Source: Dokdonella fugitiva
Lineage (GTDB): Bacteria > Pseudomonadota > Gammaproteobacteria > Xanthomonadales > Rhodanobacteraceae
Direction of reading: 5' to 3'
NCBI RefSeq assembly: GCF_004342425.1
Contig: NZ_SLWQ01000003.1
Span: 310,001 to 374,000 of the forward strand
Length of the DNA: 64,000 nucleotides
In this document: positions 54,294 through 63,066 of the stretch, piece by piece
Numbering within the stretch: position 1 is the first letter of the stretch
Layout: the number at the start of each line of letters is the position of its first letter
Notes under the pieces: model-generated
Told to the model about the DNA's origin: nothing
The model's input: only the letters and a program-made list of their open reading frames with translations
The model's database searches: none
Position numbers and translations under genes: made by a program

Positions 54294-57181
54294 CCGTCCG
54301 GCCCCGAGAGTTCGATGCGATGGCCGTCGCGACGCGGCTCGGCGTCACGCTCGATGCGCACGCGCAGGTCGAACCAGGCCGCCTGGCCGGTCACCGGGTC
54401 CGCGTTCGCGCAGCGCGCACGCCCGTCCCGGTCGCGCAGCGACTCGTCGATGAGATGGTTGAGCAGGAAGCCGTCGACGTTCTCCGGCGCGTCGGCCGCG
54501 AGCTTCCACGCGCCCTTGTGCTTGCCGATCGCGTTCCAGGTCCACACCGTGCCCGGCGCGGTGCCCGCGTGCATGCGTGCCTGGACGCGGATGCGCCCGC
54601 GCGGCGCGACGAGCCAGATCCAGTCGCCGTCGGCGACGCCGTGCTCGGCCGCGGTACGCGGATTCACGTAGAGATAGTTGCGCGTCGCGATCTGCCGCAG
54701 CCAGCGGTTCTGCGAACCCCAGGCGTGGTACATGAACATCGGGCGCTGGGTGATGGCGGCGAGGGGATAGTGCGCAACCCCCGCTCCCGCTTGCGGGAGA
54801 GAGTCGGGGTGAGGGAAGGCTTGCGACGACCCTTCCCCCCATCCGCCTTCGGCACCTTCCCCTGCAAGCGGGGCAAGGGACGCATAGTGGAAGGGCAGCG
54901 GGTCGAAATAGCGCTCGACGCGCGCGCGTTCGTGATCGGGCGGTTGCATCGCGCCGTGGCCACGCGCGGCGAGGCGGAAGCGTTGCAGCGTTTCGGCGTA
55001 GAACTGCAGCACGATCGGCTGGGTCGAACCGACGAAGGCGAGTGACTTCGCCCACTCGAGGTAATCGCGGTTCGCCATCTTGTAGTAGCGACCCGCATCC
55101 GGCACGGCACGATGCCAGTGGCAACCGTGTTCGACGTAGCGCGCGAGCTGGCCGGGGTTCGGTGCGCCGACGCCGTCCTGCGCGCCGTCCGCGCCGCGCC
55201 AGCCGGCGAGCAGGCCGACGCCGGGCGCGCGTTCGTGCTCGACCATGTACTGCGCGTAGCCGCGCGGATACTTCGGCGCGCCGGCGTCGTCGACGAGGCC
55301 GGGCAGGCGCAGGCGCGCGCCGAGGTCGAGCAGCACGTCCTGGAACGGGCGCACGTCGCGATCGGGTTGCACGACCGGCTGGCGGATCGCATCGCTCGCG
55401 CCGTCGGCGTCCGAGATCGGCCGATCGAGCAGGCTGATGCAGTCGTGGCGCTCGAGATAGGTCGTGTCGGGCAGCACGAGATCGGCGAACGCGACGGTTT
55501 CCGAATCGTACGCATCGACGTAGATCACGTGCGGGATGCGGTATTCGCCGCTGGCCGGGTCGCGTTCGCACAGCATTGCGCGCGTCGCGCTCGTGTTCAT
55601 CGCCGAGTTCCAGCCCATGTTCGCCATGAACAGGAACAGCGTGTCGATGCGGTACGGATCGCCGGCGCACGCGTTGGCGATCACGTTCTGCAACATGCCG
55701 TGCGCGGCGAACGGATGCTGCCACGAAAACGCCTTGTCGATGCGGCGCGGCTCGCCGCGCGCATCGACGACGAGGTCGTCGGGCGTGTGCACGTAGCCGA
55801 GCGGGCCGGCGTCGAGCGCGCCGTCGTCCTTGCGCGTCTTGCCGGGCCGGTTCGGCGGCGGCGCCGGCTTCGGGTACGGCGGCTGGTAGCGGAAGCTGCC
55901 GGGCGTGTCGATCGCGCCGAGGATCATCTGCAGGAGGTGCAGCGTGCGGCAGGTGTGGAAGCCGTTCGCGTGCGCGCTGATGCCGCGCATCGCATGCATC
56001 GCGACCGGACGACCGATCATTTCCTCGTGTTCGCGGCCCCAGGCATCGGTCCAGCGTTGCGGCAGGCGGATCGCCTGCTCGAACGCGACTTCGGCGAGTT
56101 CGCGCGCGAGGCGGCGGATCGTCGCCGCGTCGATGCCGCACGTCGTGGCGACCGCGTCCGGCGCGTAATCGACCGCCATGTAGCGTTCGGCGAAGAGCTG
56201 GAACGCGGGCACGGCGGTGCGTCCGTCGGCGAGCAGGTATTCGCCGATGACGAGTGGCGAGATGCCGATGCCGGCCGCGTCGGCGATGCGGTAGCCGGTG
56301 CTTCGGGGACCTTCGTCCCCGACGCGGGCGGCGCACAGCGCGCGGCCTTGCGCATCCCGCGCGATCATGCCGTCGTCGGCTGCGCCCGGTGCGCTGATCA
56401 CGAGGTGGTGCGCATTGGTGTAGCGCACGAGGTAGTCGAGGTCGATGCGGTCCGCGTGCAGGAGCTCGTGGATGAGCGCGCCGGCGAGCAGGCCGTCGGT
56501 GCCCGGGTTGATCGGCACCCATTCGTCGGCGATCGCGCCGTAGCCGGTGCGCACCGGATTGATCGCGACGATCTTCGCGCCACGCGCCTTGAGCTTGCCG
56601 AGGCCGAGCTTGATCGGGTTGGAGTCGTGGTCCTCGGCGACGCCCCAGAGCATGAGGTACCTGGTGAGGTCCCAGTCGGGCTCGCCGAATTCCCAGAAGC
56701 TGCCGCCGAGGGTGTACATGCCCGCGGCGGCCATGTTGACCGAGCAGAAGCCGCCATGCGCGGCATAGTTGATCGTGCCGAACTGTTGCGCCCACCAGCC
56801 CGTCAGCGCCTGCGACTGGTCGCGGCCGGTGAAGAACGCGAGTTCATCAGGGTTGCGCGCGCGGATGTCGCCGAGCCACTTCGCCGCGAGCGCGAGTGCC
56901 TCGTCCCATTCGATCTCGCGGAACTCGCGCGCGCCGCGCGCGCCGACGCGCAGCAGCGGCTTGGACAGCCGCGCCGGCGAGTAGTGCTGCATGATCCCGG
57001 CCGAACCCTTGGCGCAGATCACGCCACGGTTCACCGGATGGCGCGGGTTGCCGTCGATGTAGCGGACGCGGCCGTTCTTGAGGTGCACGCGGATGCCGCA
57101 GCGGCAGGCGCACATGTAGCAGGTCGTCGTCTCGACCGCATCGCCGGTCGGCTCGTGCAGGTTCAGGTGGGCGTGCGGCAT
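54290..57181 (-). CDS. soeA: Molybdopterin oxidoreductase catalytic subunit, SoeA-like sulfite dehydrogenase
   Basis: This 963-residue DMSO-reductase-family subunit lacks a Tat signal, so it faces the cytoplasm. Residues 21-56 bind a [4Fe-4S] cluster (CYMCACRC, then Cys56). The following GGFCSVNMAAAGMYTLGGSFW, AEDHDSNPIKLG and the C-terminal AWGSQNRWLRQI match SoeA of phototrophic and marine bacteria, which oxidises sulfite to sulfate and feeds quinone. About residues 765-801 are foreign to the family and encoded by a repeat at 54779-54890. Operon: soeA-SLC13-soeB-soeC. DmsA is excluded by the lack of a Tat signal and by these blocks; polysulfide or other oxyanions remain possible. Confidence 0.88.
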   Translation of the reverse strand: MPHAHLNLHEPTGDAVETTTCYMCACRCGIRVHLKNGRVRYIDGNPRHPVNRGVICAKGSAGIMQHYSPARLSKPLLRVGARGAREFREIEWDEALALAAKWLGDIRARNPDELAFFTGRDQSQALTGWWAQQFGTINYAAHGGFCSVNMAAAGMYTLGGSFWEFGEPDWDLTRYLMLWGVAEDHDSNPIKLGLGKLKARGAKIVAINPVRTGYGAIADEWVPINPGTDGLLAGALIHELLHADRIDLDYLVRYTNAHHLVISAPGAADDGMIARDAQGRALCAARVGDEGPRSTGYRIADAAGIGISPLVIGEYLLADGRTAVPAFQLFAERYMAVDYAPDAVATTCGIDAATIRRLARELAEVAFEQAIRLPQRWTDAWGREHEEMIGRPVAMHAMRGISAHANGFHTCRTLHLLQMILGAIDTPGSFRYQPPYPKPAPPPNRPGKTRKDDGALDAGPLGYVHTPDDLVVDARGEPRRIDKAFSWQHPFAAHGMLQNVIANACAGDPYRIDTLFLFMANMGWNSAMNTSATRAMLCERDPASGEYRIPHVIYVDAYDSETVAFADLVLPDTTYLERHDCISLLDRPISDADGASDAIRQPVVQPDRDVRPFQDVLLDLGARLRLPGLVDDAGAPKYPRGYAQYMVEHERAPGVGLLAGWRGADGAQDGVGAPNPGQLARYVEHGCHWHRAVPDAGRYYKMANRDYLEWAKSLAFVGSTQPIVLQFYAETLQRFRLAARGHGAMQPPDHERARVERYFDPLPFHYASLAPLAGEGAEGGWGEGSSQAFPHPDSLPQAGAGVAHYPLAAITQRPMFMYHAWGSQNRWLRQIATRNYLYVNPRTAAEHGVADGDWIWLVAPRGRIRVQARMHAGTAPGTVWTWNAIGKHKGAWKLAADAPENVDGFLLNHLIDESLRDRDGRARCANADPVTGQAAWFDLRVRIERDAEPRRDGHRIELSGPDG
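54779..54890. repeat. Palindromic repeat inside soeA
   Basis: The halves cccgcttgcgggagag...gggtgagggaagg and their inverse ccttccccccatc...cctgcaagcgggg pair with interruptions. In frame it encodes residues such as LAPLAGEGAEGGWGEGSS and AFPHPDSLPQAGAG, a text that I recall from a repeat family widespread in Xanthomonadaceae intergenic DNA. It adds about 37 residues without breaking the frame. Confidence 0.75.
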
Positions 57182-57347
57182 CCCGCGATGGTAGCGGATG
57201 CGTCCACGCCGCGCGTGCCATGCGGCGCGGCGGGCGGCGCAGGTCGAGCCGCCACGGCCGGTGCACCCCCGCCCACGCCACGGCAACGTGTGCGATCCTT
57301 CGCCGATCGCCGCGGCCGCGGGCCGCGCCTCCATCCAGACGCACGCC

Positions 57348-58328
57348 ATGGACCGCTACGAACGCATCCTGACCTTGCATCGCATCCTCAAGGCCGCGCG
57401 CTACCCCGTGTCCTTCTCGCGCCTCAAGGACGAGGTGCACTGCTCGCGCGCGACGCTCTACCGCGACATCGCGTTCCTGCGCGACGCACTCGGTGCGCCG
57501 ATCGAGTACGGCGAGGACGAGTCGACGTTCCGCTACGCCGCCGACGAGGCGGAGCGCTTCGAGCTGCCCGGCCTGTGGCTGACCAGCGAGGAACTCGCCG
57601 CGCTGCTCGCGCTGAACGAACTGCTCGGACGCTCCGATCCGGGCGTACTCGCGGGCGCCCTCGCGCCCTTCCGCGCGCGCATCGAGCGCCTGCTGTCCGA
57701 CCAGGCGAGCGGGCGCAGCCTGCCGGTCGAGCGCATCCGCGTGCTCACGAGCGGCTCGCGCCGGCTCGACCAGGCGGTATTCCGCGGCGTCGCCGGCGCG
57801 CTGCTCAACCGCACGCGGCTCAGGTTCGGCTATCGCGCGCGTTCGACCGACGCGACCACCGAGCGCATCGTCTCGCCGCAGCGCCTCGCGCACTACCGCG
57901 ACAACTGGTACCTCGATGCCTGGGACCACAGCCGCGACGCGCTGCGCAGCTTCGCGCTCGATCGCATCCGCGACCCGCAACCGCTGGAGGAGCCCGCGCT
58001 CGACCGCGAGGCGGCCGAGCTCGACGCGCATCTCGCCTCGAGCTACGGCATCTTCTCGGGCGCGCCGAAGGCATGGGCGACGATCCGCTTCTCCTCGCAC
58101 GCGGCGCGCTGGGTCGCCGACGAGCACTGGCATTCGCAGCAGCAGGGCGAGCGCCTGCCGGACGGCCGCTACGAGCTGCGGGTGCCGTATTCGAATTCGC
58201 GCGAGCTGCTCATGGACGTGCTCAAGTACGGACCCGACGCCGAGGTGGTCGCGCCGGTGAGCCTGCGCGAGGAGATGAAGATCCTGCTGCAGCTCGCGCT
58301 CGGCGCCTATGCAGGCAATGTCCAATGA
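57348..58328 (+). CDS. WYL-domain transcriptional regulator
   Basis: This 326-residue protein has an N-terminal DeoR-like winged helix (residues 5-60; FSRLKDEVHCSRATLYRDIAFL as recognition helix) and a WYL domain (about 135-230; RLAHYRDNWYLDAWDHSRDALRSFALDRI) with a C-terminal capping domain. WYL proteins sense small ligands or nucleic acids. It is divergent from soeA, so it may control that operon (inference); its start overlaps none. The next gene, a patatin phospholipase, overlaps its stop. Confidence 0.9.
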   Translation: MDRYERILTLHRILKAARYPVSFSRLKDEVHCSRATLYRDIAFLRDALGAPIEYGEDESTFRYAADEAERFELPGLWLTSEELAALLALNELLGRSDPGVLAGALAPFRARIERLLSDQASGRSLPVERIRVLTSGSRRLDQAVFRGVAGALLNRTRLRFGYRARSTDATTERIVSPQRLAHYRDNWYLDAWDHSRDALRSFALDRIRDPQPLEEPALDREAAELDAHLASSYGIFSGAPKAWATIRFSSHAARWVADEHWHSQQQGERLPDGRYELRVPYSNSRELLMDVLKYGPDAEVVAPVSLREEMKILLQLALGAYAGNVQ

Positions 58329-59326
58329 GCGGGGGACCGGCCGCCTTGCCGCCGCCCGCGGGCGATGCACCCGGTGGCGTCCCGATCTCGCTCGTGCTCG
58401 GTTCGGGCGGCGCGCGCGGCTACGCGCACATCGGCGTGATCGAGGAACTCGAGGTACAGGGATTCTCGATCCGGTCGGTGGCCGGCAGTTCGATGGGTGC
58501 GCTGGTCGGCGGCATGTACGCCGCGGGCAGGCTCGACCAGTACCGCGAATGGGTGCGCCCGCTGCAACGCTTCGACGTGCTGCGCCTGATCGACTGGACC
58601 TTCCGCGGCGGCGGCTTCATCAAGGGCGAACGCGTCAGCGGCATCCTGCGCGAGATGATCGGCGAGCTCGTGATCGAGGACCTGGCGATTCCCTATACCG
58701 CGGTCGCGGTCGACCTCGATGCGCAACGGGAAGTCTGGTTCTCGCGCGGGCCGCTGTTCGACGCGATCCGCGCGTCGATCGCGATCCCGACCGTGTTTCG
58801 TCCGCACCATTACCAGGGGCGGCTGCTCGTCGACGGCGGCCTGCTCAACCCGCTGCCGATCTCGCCGACCTTGCGCGACCTCACCGACGCGACGATAGCG
58901 GTCGACGTCAACGCGCCGGCCGAGCCGCTCGACGGCGACCACGCGGACGAGGATGGCGGCAGCGCGGGCCAGGCGACGCCGGAACAGCTGCCCGAAGGGG
59001 GCAAGCCGTCGCCGGCGGATCTCGCGCAGGGCATGCGGCGGCGCCGTTTCGCCTCGTTCGTCGATGCCTTCGTCGAACGGCGTGAACGGCGTGCCGCGCC
59101 GCAGGAGCCCGGTGCGCTCGAACTGTTCGCGCGTTCGCTCGACGTCGTGCAGGAGACGATCACGCGGCTCAAGCTCGCGGCGCAGCCGCCCGACCTGCTC
59201 GTGACGATTCCGCGCAATGCTTGTGCGTTCTACGAGTTCCATCGCGCCGAGGAACTCATCGAACTCGGCCGCCGCCGCACGCGCGAGGCGCTCGCGCGCT
59301 GGATGCCGACGCGCGCGTCGCGCTGA
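58325..59326 (+). CDS. Patatin-like phospholipase (RssA type)
   Basis: This 333-residue cytosolic or membrane-associated lipid hydrolase has the patatin features: GSGGARGYAHIG (oxyanion loop), nucleophile in AGSSMGALVGG (about Ser60) and the acid in VDGGLLNPLP (about Asp180). A C-terminal helical part (about 225-333) of unknown role follows. Its ATG overlaps the stop of the WYL gene, so they are co-translated. Substrate is probably a phospholipid; the biological role is unknown. Confidence 0.9.
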   Translation: MSGGPAALPPPAGDAPGGVPISLVLGSGGARGYAHIGVIEELEVQGFSIRSVAGSSMGALVGGMYAAGRLDQYREWVRPLQRFDVLRLIDWTFRGGGFIKGERVSGILREMIGELVIEDLAIPYTAVAVDLDAQREVWFSRGPLFDAIRASIAIPTVFRPHHYQGRLLVDGGLLNPLPISPTLRDLTDATIAVDVNAPAEPLDGDHADEDGGSAGQATPEQLPEGGKPSPADLAQGMRRRRFASFVDAFVERRERRAAPQEPGALELFARSLDVVQETITRLKLAAQPPDLLVTIPRNACAFYEFHRAEELIELGRRRTREALARWMPTRASR

Positions 59327-59453
59327 CGCCGGCCATCGCGCCCGGCCCCGCAGCGCCCCGCACAGGGGAATCTGCTCCCGGATGTTCGCTCCGGCCGTCG
59401 TTTTCCGTTTCCGGTATCGGAGCGCCGCCTTTCTCCGGCGCCGGAGCGAAGCC

Positions 59454-60293
59454 ATGAAGCGACCCGTTTCCCGCCTGCCGTGCGTTGCCCTGCTGCTCGG
59501 ATCGACCGCCGCCGCAGCGGCCGGCCCCGGCTACTTCCGGTTCGACCAGGTGCGCATGGAGATCAAGCACGCCTACGCGGTCATGCACGAGGAGCGCAGC
59601 GGACCGGCGCGGGTCTACCTGTTCCTGACCAGCGCGCCGATCGACGTGCAGAAGGTCGCCGACGCATTCGATCCCGGCAGCGAGGTCAGCGGGCAGATGC
59701 ACGGCAAGCCGGGCGGCTACGTGCGCATCTGCGTGACGCCGGAAGGCAAGGAATGCGGGCTGTACTTCTCGCACGACCAGCCGAGCGAGTCGTTCAACAT
59801 GTCCGGTTCGGGCGAATTCACGTTGCCCAAGCGCACGCCGACGCACCTCGAAGGGCGTTGGGTAATGACCAAGCCGGACGACTTCTTCGGCAAGACCTAC
59901 GACTTCGACATGCCGTTCGCCGCCGACGTGACCGCGCCGACCGCGGGCACGCAACTCGGCGCCGACGGCGGCGAACCGGGCCGTGCGTACAGCGCCTACC
60001 TCGCCGCGCTCGCCAAGGGCGACCTGCCCGCGCTGCGCAGGATCCTCGGCGAATCGGCGCGCTGGCGCCTGCCCGAGGACGACGAGAACGAATCGAAGCA
60101 GGGTCTCAAGGACCTGCGCGACGGCAAGCCGGTGTCGGTGAAGATCCTCTCCGCGGTGCAGCGCGGCGACCACGCGGTGCTGCGCGTCGAAGGCGTCGAC
60201 CGCGACGAGATCAAGCGCGCCGGCCGCGTGCTCATGGCGAAGGGCGACAACGGCTGGGCCGTCGAGACGGACGATCTCGGCAGCGTGGACTGA
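59454..60293 (+). CDS. Exported protein of unknown function
   Basis: This 279-residue protein has a signal peptide (about residues 1-23) and no recognised domain. The mature part has a beta-rich N-terminal half (YFRFDQVRMEIKHAYAV, VYLFLTSAPIDVQKV, YVRICVTPEGKECGLYFSHD) and a C-terminal helical/DUF4878-like half with AYLAALAKGDLPALRRIL and a beta strand pair at the end. It could bind a ligand in the periplasm. It stands alone between the patatin gene and the terminator of rho. Confidence 0.7.
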   Translation: MKRPVSRLPCVALLLGSTAAAAAGPGYFRFDQVRMEIKHAYAVMHEERSGPARVYLFLTSAPIDVQKVADAFDPGSEVSGQMHGKPGGYVRICVTPEGKECGLYFSHDQPSESFNMSGSGEFTLPKRTPTHLEGRWVMTKPDDFFGKTYDFDMPFAADVTAPTAGTQLGADGGEPGRAYSAYLAALAKGDLPALRRILGESARWRLPEDDENESKQGLKDLRDGKPVSVKILSAVQRGDHAVLRVEGVDRDEIKRAGRVLMAKGDNGWAVETDDLGSVD

Positions 60294-60496
60294 AAGTTGC
60301 CCGACGCAGCGCGCGCGGCGGTGATGTCGACGCGCGCGCGGGCACGCGTCCTCGAAGCGGCTCATCGTCGTCCCGGCCAAAGTCGCGACCCGGCGTCTTC
60401 GGCCCACCCGCCGGTTCGTTGCTTGCGCCTCGAGCTGCCGCCGGGAACGCAGCGGTAAGCGTGAGCGATGCCTTGTTGCATCCCGCGCGATGGACG

Positions 60497-60530
60497 AAAA
60501 AAAAAGGCCGGCATCGCGCCGGCCTTTTTC
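60497..60530. terminator. Bidirectional intrinsic terminator
   Basis: A run of nine A, a perfect 7-bp stem ggccggc/gccggcc with a 5-base loop (60506-60512 with 60518-60524) and a run of five T are symmetric, so it works on both strands. It ends rho on the minus strand and the exported protein gene on the plus strand. Confidence 0.9.
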
Positions 60531-60551
60531 CTTGCGTGAGCGCCGGCCTCG

Positions 60552-62180
60552 TCAGCCGCGCTTCATCGCGCCGAAGAACTCGTCGTTGGTCTTCGTGTTC
60601 TTCATCTTGTCGAGCATGAACTCCATCGCGGCGAGCTCGTCCATCGGATGCAGCAGCTTGCGCAGGATCCAGATCTTCTGCAGCTGGTCCGGGTCGATCA
60701 GCAGCTCCTCGCGGCGGGTGCCGGAGCGGTTGATGTCGATCGCGGGGTAGACGCGCTTCTCGGCGATGCGGCGGTTCAGGTGCACTTCCATGTTGCCGGT
60801 GCCCTTGAACTCTTCGTAGATGACTTCGTCCATCTTCGAGCCGGTGTCGATCAGCGCGGTCGCGATGATGGTCAGCGAGCCGCCTTCCTCGACGTTGCGC
60901 GCGGCGCCGAAGAAGCGCTTCGGGCGCTGCAGCGCGTTGGCGTCGACGCCGCCGGTGAGCACCTTGCCCGACGACGGCACGACCGTGTTGTAGGCGCGTG
61001 CGAGGCGGGTGATCGAGTCGAGCAGGATCACCACGTCCTTCTTGTGCTCGACCAGGCGCTTGGCGCGCTCGATCACCATCTCGGCGACCTGCACATGGCG
61101 CACGGCCGGTTCGTCGAACGTCGAGGCGACGATCTCGGCGCGCACGCCGCGCTGCATCTCGGTGACTTCTTCCGGGCGCTCGTCGATGAGCAGGATGATG
61201 AGGTGCGCTTCCGGATGGTTGTGCACGATCGCCTGCGCGACGTTCTGCAGCATCATCGTCTTGCCCGCCTTCGGCTGCGAGACGATGAGGCCGCGCTGGC
61301 CCTTGCCGATCGGCGCGACGAGGTCGAGGATGCGGCCGGTGATGTCCTCGGACGAGCCGTTGCCGCGCTCGAGGTGGAACGCCTTGCGCGGGAACAGCGG
61401 CGTCAGGTTCTCGAACAGGACCTTGTTCTTCGACGCTTCCGGCGGCTCGCCGTTGATGTGGTCGACCTTGAGCAGCGCGAAGTAGCGCTCGCCTTCCTTC
61501 GGCGGGCGGATGCGGCCGGTGATGTAGTCGCCGGTACGCAGGTTGAAGCGACGGATCTGGCTCGGGCTGACGTAGATGTCGTCGGGACCGGCGAGGTAGC
61601 TCGCGTCGAAGCCGCGCAGGAAGCCGAAGCCGTCCTGCAGGATCTCGAGCACGCCTTCGCCGTAGATGCCACCGCCGGCGCGCGCATGCGCCTTCAGCAC
61701 GAGGAAGACGATGTCCTGCTTGCGCGCGCGCGCGACGCCTTCCTGGATGCCGAGGCTCTCGGCGAATGCGAGCAGTTCGGCCGCGCTCTTGCGCTTGAGG
61801 TCGTTGAGGTCGATCAGCGGGCCGTTGCCGCCGCCGTTCTTCGACTCGTCGAACTCCTCGTCGTCGTACATGCCGCTGCGGTTGGCCTGCGGATTGCCGC
61901 CGCCACCGCCACCATGGCGGTTGCGACGGTCGCGCCGGCCGCGGCGACCACCCTGGTTCTGCTGCTGGCCGCCGCCATTCTGGCCGCCGCCCGCATTCGG
62001 AGAATTGCCTTCGGCGCCATCGCCGCCGGCCTGGTCGTTGTTCGGGGTGCGCGCTTCGGCATTCGCCGGCGCTGCATCCTGCTGTTGCGGCTGCTGGCCA
62101 CGCGGGCCGCGCTGCCGGGGCTCGGGACGGCCTTCGGCGGCGGCACCCTGGCCGCTATCGTTCGTTTCGTTTTCGGACAC
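60552..62180 (-). CDS. rho: Transcription termination factor Rho with long disordered N-terminal extension
   Basis: This 542-residue hexameric RNA helicase ends transcription. Residues about 1-115 are a low-complexity extension rich in Gly, Gln, Asn and Arg ([18 protein letters not shown]); then come Rho_N (about 120-160; [18 protein letters not shown]), the cold-shock-like RNA-binding domain, and the ATPase (Walker [10 protein letters not shown], Walker [13 protein letters not shown]-loop ALIDTGS). E. coli Rho is 419 residues, so the extension is notable. GTG at 62180 is used because AGG lies seven bases before; a TTG two codons upstream is too close to it. Confidence 0.95.
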   Translation of the reverse strand: MSENETNDSGQGAAAEGRPEPRQRGPRGQQPQQQDAAPANAEARTPNNDQAGGDGAEGNSPNAGGGQNGGGQQQNQGGRRGRRDRRNRHGGGGGGNPQANRSGMYDDEEFDESKNGGGNGPLIDLNDLKRKSAAELLAFAESLGIQEGVARARKQDIVFLVLKAHARAGGGIYGEGVLEILQDGFGFLRGFDASYLAGPDDIYVSPSQIRRFNLRTGDYITGRIRPPKEGERYFALLKVDHINGEPPEASKNKVLFENLTPLFPRKAFHLERGNGSSEDITGRILDLVAPIGKGQRGLIVSQPKAGKTMMLQNVAQAIVHNHPEAHLIILLIDERPEEVTEMQRGVRAEIVASTFDEPAVRHVQVAEMVIERAKRLVEHKKDVVILLDSITRLARAYNTVVPSSGKVLTGGVDANALQRPKRFFGAARNVEEGGSLTIIATALIDTGSKMDEVIYEEFKGTGNMEVHLNRRIAEKRVYPAIDINRSGTRREELLIDPDQLQKIWILRKLLHPMDELAAMEFMLDKMKNTKTNDEFFGAMKRG

Positions 62181-62314
62181 GGGCAATCCTCGCTGGGCGC
62201 CGTTGCAAAGCTGGGGAGGGAAGGAGATCGAAGGAGAAGCGGGCGGAGCAGCGTGGTACTCCGGGCGCTGGGACTACGTTAGCACCGCGATTTGCGGGCG
62301 TAAAGCGTCAAGGC

Positions 62315-62427
62315 CGGGAACGGGGGAACTGGAATGGGGAATCGTCTGAAGCCCGGTTCACCAAAGCGGACCGGCGAGCGGGCAGCGAGTTGCTCGCCAT
62401 TCCCGATTCTCCATTCCCAATTCCCGG
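62315..62427. repeat. Palindromic gggaat-type repeat between rho and trxA
   Basis: The arms ccgggaacgggggaactggaatggggaatcg-type (from 62315) and their inverse, ending at 62427, are built of the same gggaat(g/c)g units as the insert in soeB. It lies upstream of rho and after the trxA stop, and may affect rho expression. The arms are longer than 20 bases with several mismatches. Confidence 0.75.
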
Positions 62428-62432
62428 CGTCT

Positions 62433-62762
62433 TCAGGCAATCGCCTTGTCGATGATCTGCGCGAGCTGGGTCTTGCTCACCGCGCCGATCTGCGTGGCCT
62501 GCACCTTGCCGTCGCGGAAGATCATCAGCGTCGGGATGCCACGCACGTTGTAGTTGCGCGGCGTCTTCTGGTTGTGGTCGATGTTGATCTTGGCGACCTT
62601 GAGCTTGCCCTGGTAACTCTGGGCGAGATCGTCGAGGATCGGCGCGATCATCTTGCACGGGCCGCACCATTCGGCCCAGAAATCGACCAGCACGGGCTCG
62701 CTGGACTTGAGGACCTGGTCCTCGAACTGGTCATCGCTCACGTGCGCAATGTGTTCGCTCAC
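62433..62762 (-). CDS. trxA: Thioredoxin
   Basis: This 109-residue cytosolic dithiol donor has the active site WCGPC (about residues 33-37), the cis-proline in GIPTLM and the usual fold and length. The start is GTG at 62762 with GGAG seven bases upstream; an upstream open frame extends but has no support. Thioredoxin next to rho and rhlB is the standard gammaproteobacterial order. It reduces ribonucleotide reductase and other proteins. Confidence 0.96.
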   Translation of the reverse strand: MSEHIAHVSDDQFEDQVLKSSEPVLVDFWAEWCGPCKMIAPILDDLAQSYQGKLKVAKINIDHNQKTPRNYNVRGIPTLMIFRDGKVQATQIGAVSKTQLAQIIDKAIA

Positions 62763-63066
62763 GGGATTACTCCAAAAAACAAGGGATTGGGGGCGACCGC
62801 GCGCGTCGGGCGGCGTTCCGCTACACTCATGCGGTTGCGTCGGTGCAGACGGGACTTGCGAAGGGGGTGCGGAAGCACGACCCATTTGAGCCCAAACGGT
62901 CCACTGGCGCAAGTTGGGGACGCCGTCGCGCCTTTGCAAGAGCGGGCCAGCGCCGCCATCCGGCCGCCCGTGCGCCGCGTCCAGCCGGCGCTCCAGCAGG
63001 ATCCGCCACGCCATCGCGGGCGCGGAATCGCAGGGGGCGCCTCATCGCCATCCTAGTGATTCCATC
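62763..63066. other. Divergent promoter region of trxA and rhlB (304 bases)
   Basis: No gene was seen. TACACT at 62822-62827, the same -10 hexamer as in front of both kinases, is a candidate for rhlB but no good -35 is at the right distance. The middle contains a Cys/Arg-rich open frame on both strands, of no support. Confidence 0.5.

Noticed and set aside
54290..57181. Reading soeA as a DMSO reductase or formate dehydrogenase subunit
   Set aside because: There is no Tat signal, no selenocysteine/Cys context of formate dehydrogenases, and the sequence blocks follow SoeA; still worth a phylogeny.
62181..62186. TTG start for rho, two codons upstream of the GTG
   Set aside because: The AGG ribosome site would be only two bases from TTG, whereas it is seven bases from GTG.
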